Assembly (NCBI GenBank): GCA_037384225.1 | Contig: JARROD010000052.1 | Location: 1-16,425 of the forward strand | Length of the DNA: 16,425 bases | Direction: 5' to 3' | DNA from: JARROD01 sp037384225 | GTDB taxonomy: Bacteria > Pseudomonadota > Gammaproteobacteria > Pseudomonadales > Cellvibrionaceae | Part shown: positions 14,733 through 16,425 of the stretch, piece by piece | Layout: every line of letters begins with the position of its first letter | How positions within the stretch are numbered: the first letter of the stretch is position 1 | Translations under genes and position numbers: made by a program | The notes under the pieces: model-generated | What the model saw: the letters and a program-made list of their open reading frames with translations, nothing else | Told to the model about the DNA's origin: nothing | The model's database searches: none

Positions 14733-15332
14733 TTAAGTATTTTTTAGTTTTTTCTCTGTATCATGCGCTTCTTTAAAACCAGGTATTTTAGCCGGATGAC
14801 TAACGTGAAAATAAGCCATTTTCATTTGTTCTGCGCAACGAGACGGAGGTAACCTTCCCACACCGGTACCAAGTCCAGGACATACTAATGAATTAATATT
14901 TTCTCCCTCGCCACTATTAAATTTGGCAATCTCTAATAGAGTTGCCCGAAAAGCTAAATAAGCGTTTAACGTATGGGAAATATTTATAGGTACTCTCATT
15001 GTTGGAGCACAGACCAAAAATGGCCATTTTACGTTGTCAGTTTTTACAATTTCTGCCACTCCGACTGGAAGCTCACCATGATATTTTCTCAGAATTGCTT
15101 CTTGAACTCGTTTTTCCACGATATCTCCTAGCTCATAGCGAATGGCTAAATCTACCCCCCCATCCATATATCCGAAGCTATTCGCAGGACTTACCATTGC
15201 ATCAGCAGGGATACTAAACAAGTCACCGTGAAATACTTCGACGGAATCCCAGCCAAAAAATGATTCTTTCCATGCAGAAATCAACTCTTTATTTGCATCT
15301 ATTAGATATATTTTACTCGGTAACTTTTTCAT
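14733..15332 (-). CDS. Macro-domain protein (ADP-ribose binding/processing type)
   Basis: 199 residues. A 35-residue N-terminal extension (KIYLIDANKELISAWKESF) precedes the macro domain, which begins VEVFHGDLFSIPADAMVSPA. The ADP-ribose loops are visible: SPANSFGYMDGGVDLAI (48-63) and CPGLGTGVGRLPPSRCAEQM (151-170). Macro domains bind or remove ADP-ribose from proteins or nucleic acids, or act on related metabolites; the Asn51-Ser and Gly-rich loops suggest a working site, but the target is unknown. ATG 15332 has no clear ribosome binding site. A family A repeat end lies 10-38 bp upstream, between this gene and the DUF2007 gene, with which it is probably cotranscribed. Confidence 0.87.
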   Translation of the reverse strand: MKKLPSKIYLIDANKELISAWKESFFGWDSVEVFHGDLFSIPADAMVSPANSFGYMDGGVDLAIRYELGDIVEKRVQEAILRKYHGELPVGVAEIVKTDNVKWPFLVCAPTMRVPINISHTLNAYLAFRATLLEIAKFNSGEGENINSLVCPGLGTGVGRLPPSRCAEQMKMAYFHVSHPAKIPGFKEAHDTEKKLKNT

Positions 15333-15341
15333 AATTGTTTT

Positions 15342-15370
15342 GGTCCGAAAATTAATGCAACGATAAGGTT
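15342..15370 (-). repeat. Family A repeat, solitary end at a gene border
   Basis: GGTCCGAAAATTAATGCAAC followed by GATAAGGTT matches the right end of the family A elements (GGCCGAAAATTTATGCAACG...). No inverted partner is nearby. Its outer edge overlaps the stop codon (TAA, 15371-15369) of the DUF2007 gene and its inner edge is 10 bp from the macro-domain start, so it makes up most of the 36-bp gap between them. Confidence 0.75.
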
Positions 15371-15668
15371 AAGAATTCTCACTTTGACAACTCCAACATA
15401 ATTCAAAAGACGCATCGTTTTTCTCTTTACACTTTCTGCATACCCATTCGGTAGCATTTTTCTCACTTAACGAGCTTTCGATTATTTGAAACGCTCTCTC
15501 ATAATCATCATCGCGTAATACCCATAATTCAACCCAAGCATCGAATGGTGATATTTCACCAATAGCACTGGATGAGTATTCGTTCTTTACTACAATATCG
15601 ATCCCATGTGCTTCAAGAATATTTTTTGCATTGGCTACGATAAACCGGTTTTCATGGGTGTAGATCAT
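15369..15668 (-). CDS. DUF2007-type protein with C-terminal RanBP2-like zinc ribbon
   Basis: 99 residues from ATG 15668 (a GTG 6 nt upstream is also possible, with GGGAA before it; the open frame extends to 15791, but that part is not protein-like). The N-terminal 65 residues, MIYTHENRFIVANAKNILEA, then HGIDIVVKNEYSSSAIGEIS and VELWVLRDDDYERAFQII, match the DUF2007 (putative signal-transducing, PII-like fold) family, which begins with just this block. The C-terminus WVCRKCKEKNDASFELCWSC is a CxxC...CxxC zinc finger of the RanBP2 type. The role is unknown; such small proteins may bind other proteins or nucleotides. It lies immediately upstream of the macro-domain gene. Confidence 0.85.
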   Translation of the reverse strand: MIYTHENRFIVANAKNILEAHGIDIVVKNEYSSSAIGEISPFDAWVELWVLRDDDYERAFQIIESSLSEKNATEWVCRKCKEKNDASFELCWSCQSENS

Positions 15669-15954
15669 TCTCACGACTATTTTCCCATAACATTTAATTT
15701 GAGGAAGGGTACAAACGATTCCTATTTGGCCGAAAATAAAAGTATGGCGTATCGAATCGGCGTCGGAAAGCAAACCGCTCATTGGCCACAATCCAAAGCC
15801 GACCGCTCAAAATCTCAGAGGAAATATCTGACAGCGACGATCGTAGTGACGAGAGCTGATTTACGGTTGCCTTTTTCCCTAAACAAAATAGCCGCAGCAA
15901 CCATGCCGGCGCCGGTCTGCCCATCGAATGCAATTACCGGCAAAGTTGATAGCA
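15669..15954. other. Intergenic region without a convincing gene
   Basis: Several overlapping open frames occur on both strands but none looks like a known family. A minus-strand frame from ATG 15953 reads LSTLPVIAFDGQTGAGMVAA and AILFREKGNRKSALVTTIVA before a stop near 15815. It has protein-like character and may be a gene remnant, but I cannot place it. Confidence 0.35.
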
Positions 15955-16134
15955 TATACCCAAAGCGTTTGAGATTTAGGCCTCCAGAGCACGCCCCTTT
16001 TTTCCCCTGGCCGCGTCGCTCCTCCTTACGTGGGGCCTGCCACGCGGCGTCGTCGCTCCCCCTGTCCTTTAAAGAAAAGGGGGAACAAAAATTGACGCAC
16101 TCTGAAAACCTAAATCTCAAACGCTTTGGGTATA
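15955..16134. mobile_element. Family B MITE-like element, full copy (180 bp)
   Basis: The left end TATACCCAAAGCG...ATTTAGG and the right end are perfect 26-bp inverted repeats. Inside, the halves remain partly complementary (CCAGAGCACG near the left, CGCACTCTG near the right), so the element can fold into a long imperfect hairpin with a GC-rich centre (GCCACGCGGCGTCGTCGCTC). There is no coding capacity; the ends happen to encode LNLKRFGY when translated. TATA on both outer sides suggests a TA-type target duplication. Shorter relatives are at 2791, 10410 and 13420. Confidence 0.85.
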
Positions 16135-16293
16135 GTGTTGTAATAATTGAAAAAGACATTCCCTTGTATAAGGTAAGGCCTGACCCTATCCCCTTTCTAT
16201 CCCCCTATCTCTCAATATTGAGACGTCTGTACCAGCACCAGAGATAGAAATCAGTAGTATATACTCTGGGAAACTTTTACTGACACAATAACA

Positions 16294-16425
16294 ATGAAGC
16301 TAAAAAACGTGCCATTGAGACTTTTATCACTACGCCTGCCTACCATCGCTTTCCTGTCGGTTCTTCTTTATGCTTGTGGTGGCGGCGGAAACGGTGGCAG
16401 CGAAGACATAGGGGCAGGCGCTGAT
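16294..16425 (+). CDS. Lipoprotein, N-terminal part (truncated by window edge)
   Basis: 44 codons from ATG 16294 to the window end. It has a basic start (MKLKNVPLRLLSLRL), a hydrophobic core PTIAFLSVLL and a lipobox LLYAC with Cys28, then a Gly-rich linker GGGGNGGSED typical of secreted or surface-anchored lipoproteins in this group (often peptidases, glycosidases or polysaccharide-binding proteins). The function is not readable from this part. No strong ribosome binding site is seen before the ATG. Confidence 0.75.
   Translation, partial: MKLKNVPLRLLSLRLPTIAFLSVLLYACGGGGNGGSEDIGAGAD

Noticed and set aside
12675..15370. Family A ends as integron attC sites around gene cassettes
   Set aside because: The core GTTRRRY/RYYYAAC pattern is not met at the ends, genes lie on both strands, and no integrase is present.
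15606..16247. 213-residue plus-strand open frame
   Set aside because: It crosses the 3' to 5' range of the DUF2007 gene and the entire 180-bp repeat element; its composition is not protein-like.

Overview
The window looks like a chromosomal segment of a marine-type gammaproteobacterium, broadly Cellvibrionales/Alteromonadales-like. The basis is a TonB-dependent receptor, secreted and lipid-anchored peptidases, an NnrU-type membrane protein and a tRNA-queuosine mannosyltransferase-like enzyme. This is an inference from gene content; there is no rRNA or tRNA to anchor it.

Left part (1-2995): the start of a TonB-dependent receptor on the minus strand, then about 2.3 kb of decayed DNA. The decayed stretch holds a frameshifted small gene with a (CCAA)4 tract at one break, an IS4-like transposase with an internal deletion, and a scrambled ISNCY-type transposase interrupted by a 191-bp hairpin element.

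Middle part (2996-12440): mostly ordinary intact genes. These are an M28 peptidase lipoprotein (-), a SpoU/TrmH RNA methyltransferase (+), a FliB-like lysine N-methylase (-, overlapping the methyltransferase tail to tail), a large secreted M36-like metalloprotease with FTP propeptide and P-domain (-), an NnrU protein (-), a DUF3524/GT1 glycosyltransferase of the queuosine-tRNA mannosyltransferase family (+), and an unrecognised lipoprotein (-).

Right part (12441-16425): visibly more AT-rich and mosaic. It holds DUF2269, a decayed DCC/DUF393 gene and a saccharopine-dehydrogenase-like oxidoreductase (+), then DUF2007-zinc-ribbon and macro-domain genes (-), and at the end the start of another lipoprotein (+).

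Two families of short inverted-repeat (MITE-like) elements run through the window. Family A (ends ACCCTATCGTTGCAT) has copies at 2350-2540 and 12675-12749 and a single end at 15342-15370. Family B (ends TATACCCAAAGCG) has copies at 2791-2872 and 15955-16134, a single end at 10410-10435 and a partial end at 13420-13437. They sit inside pseudogenes or at gene borders, and are the main structure that the genes do not explain. I see no CRISPR array, prophage or complete defence system.
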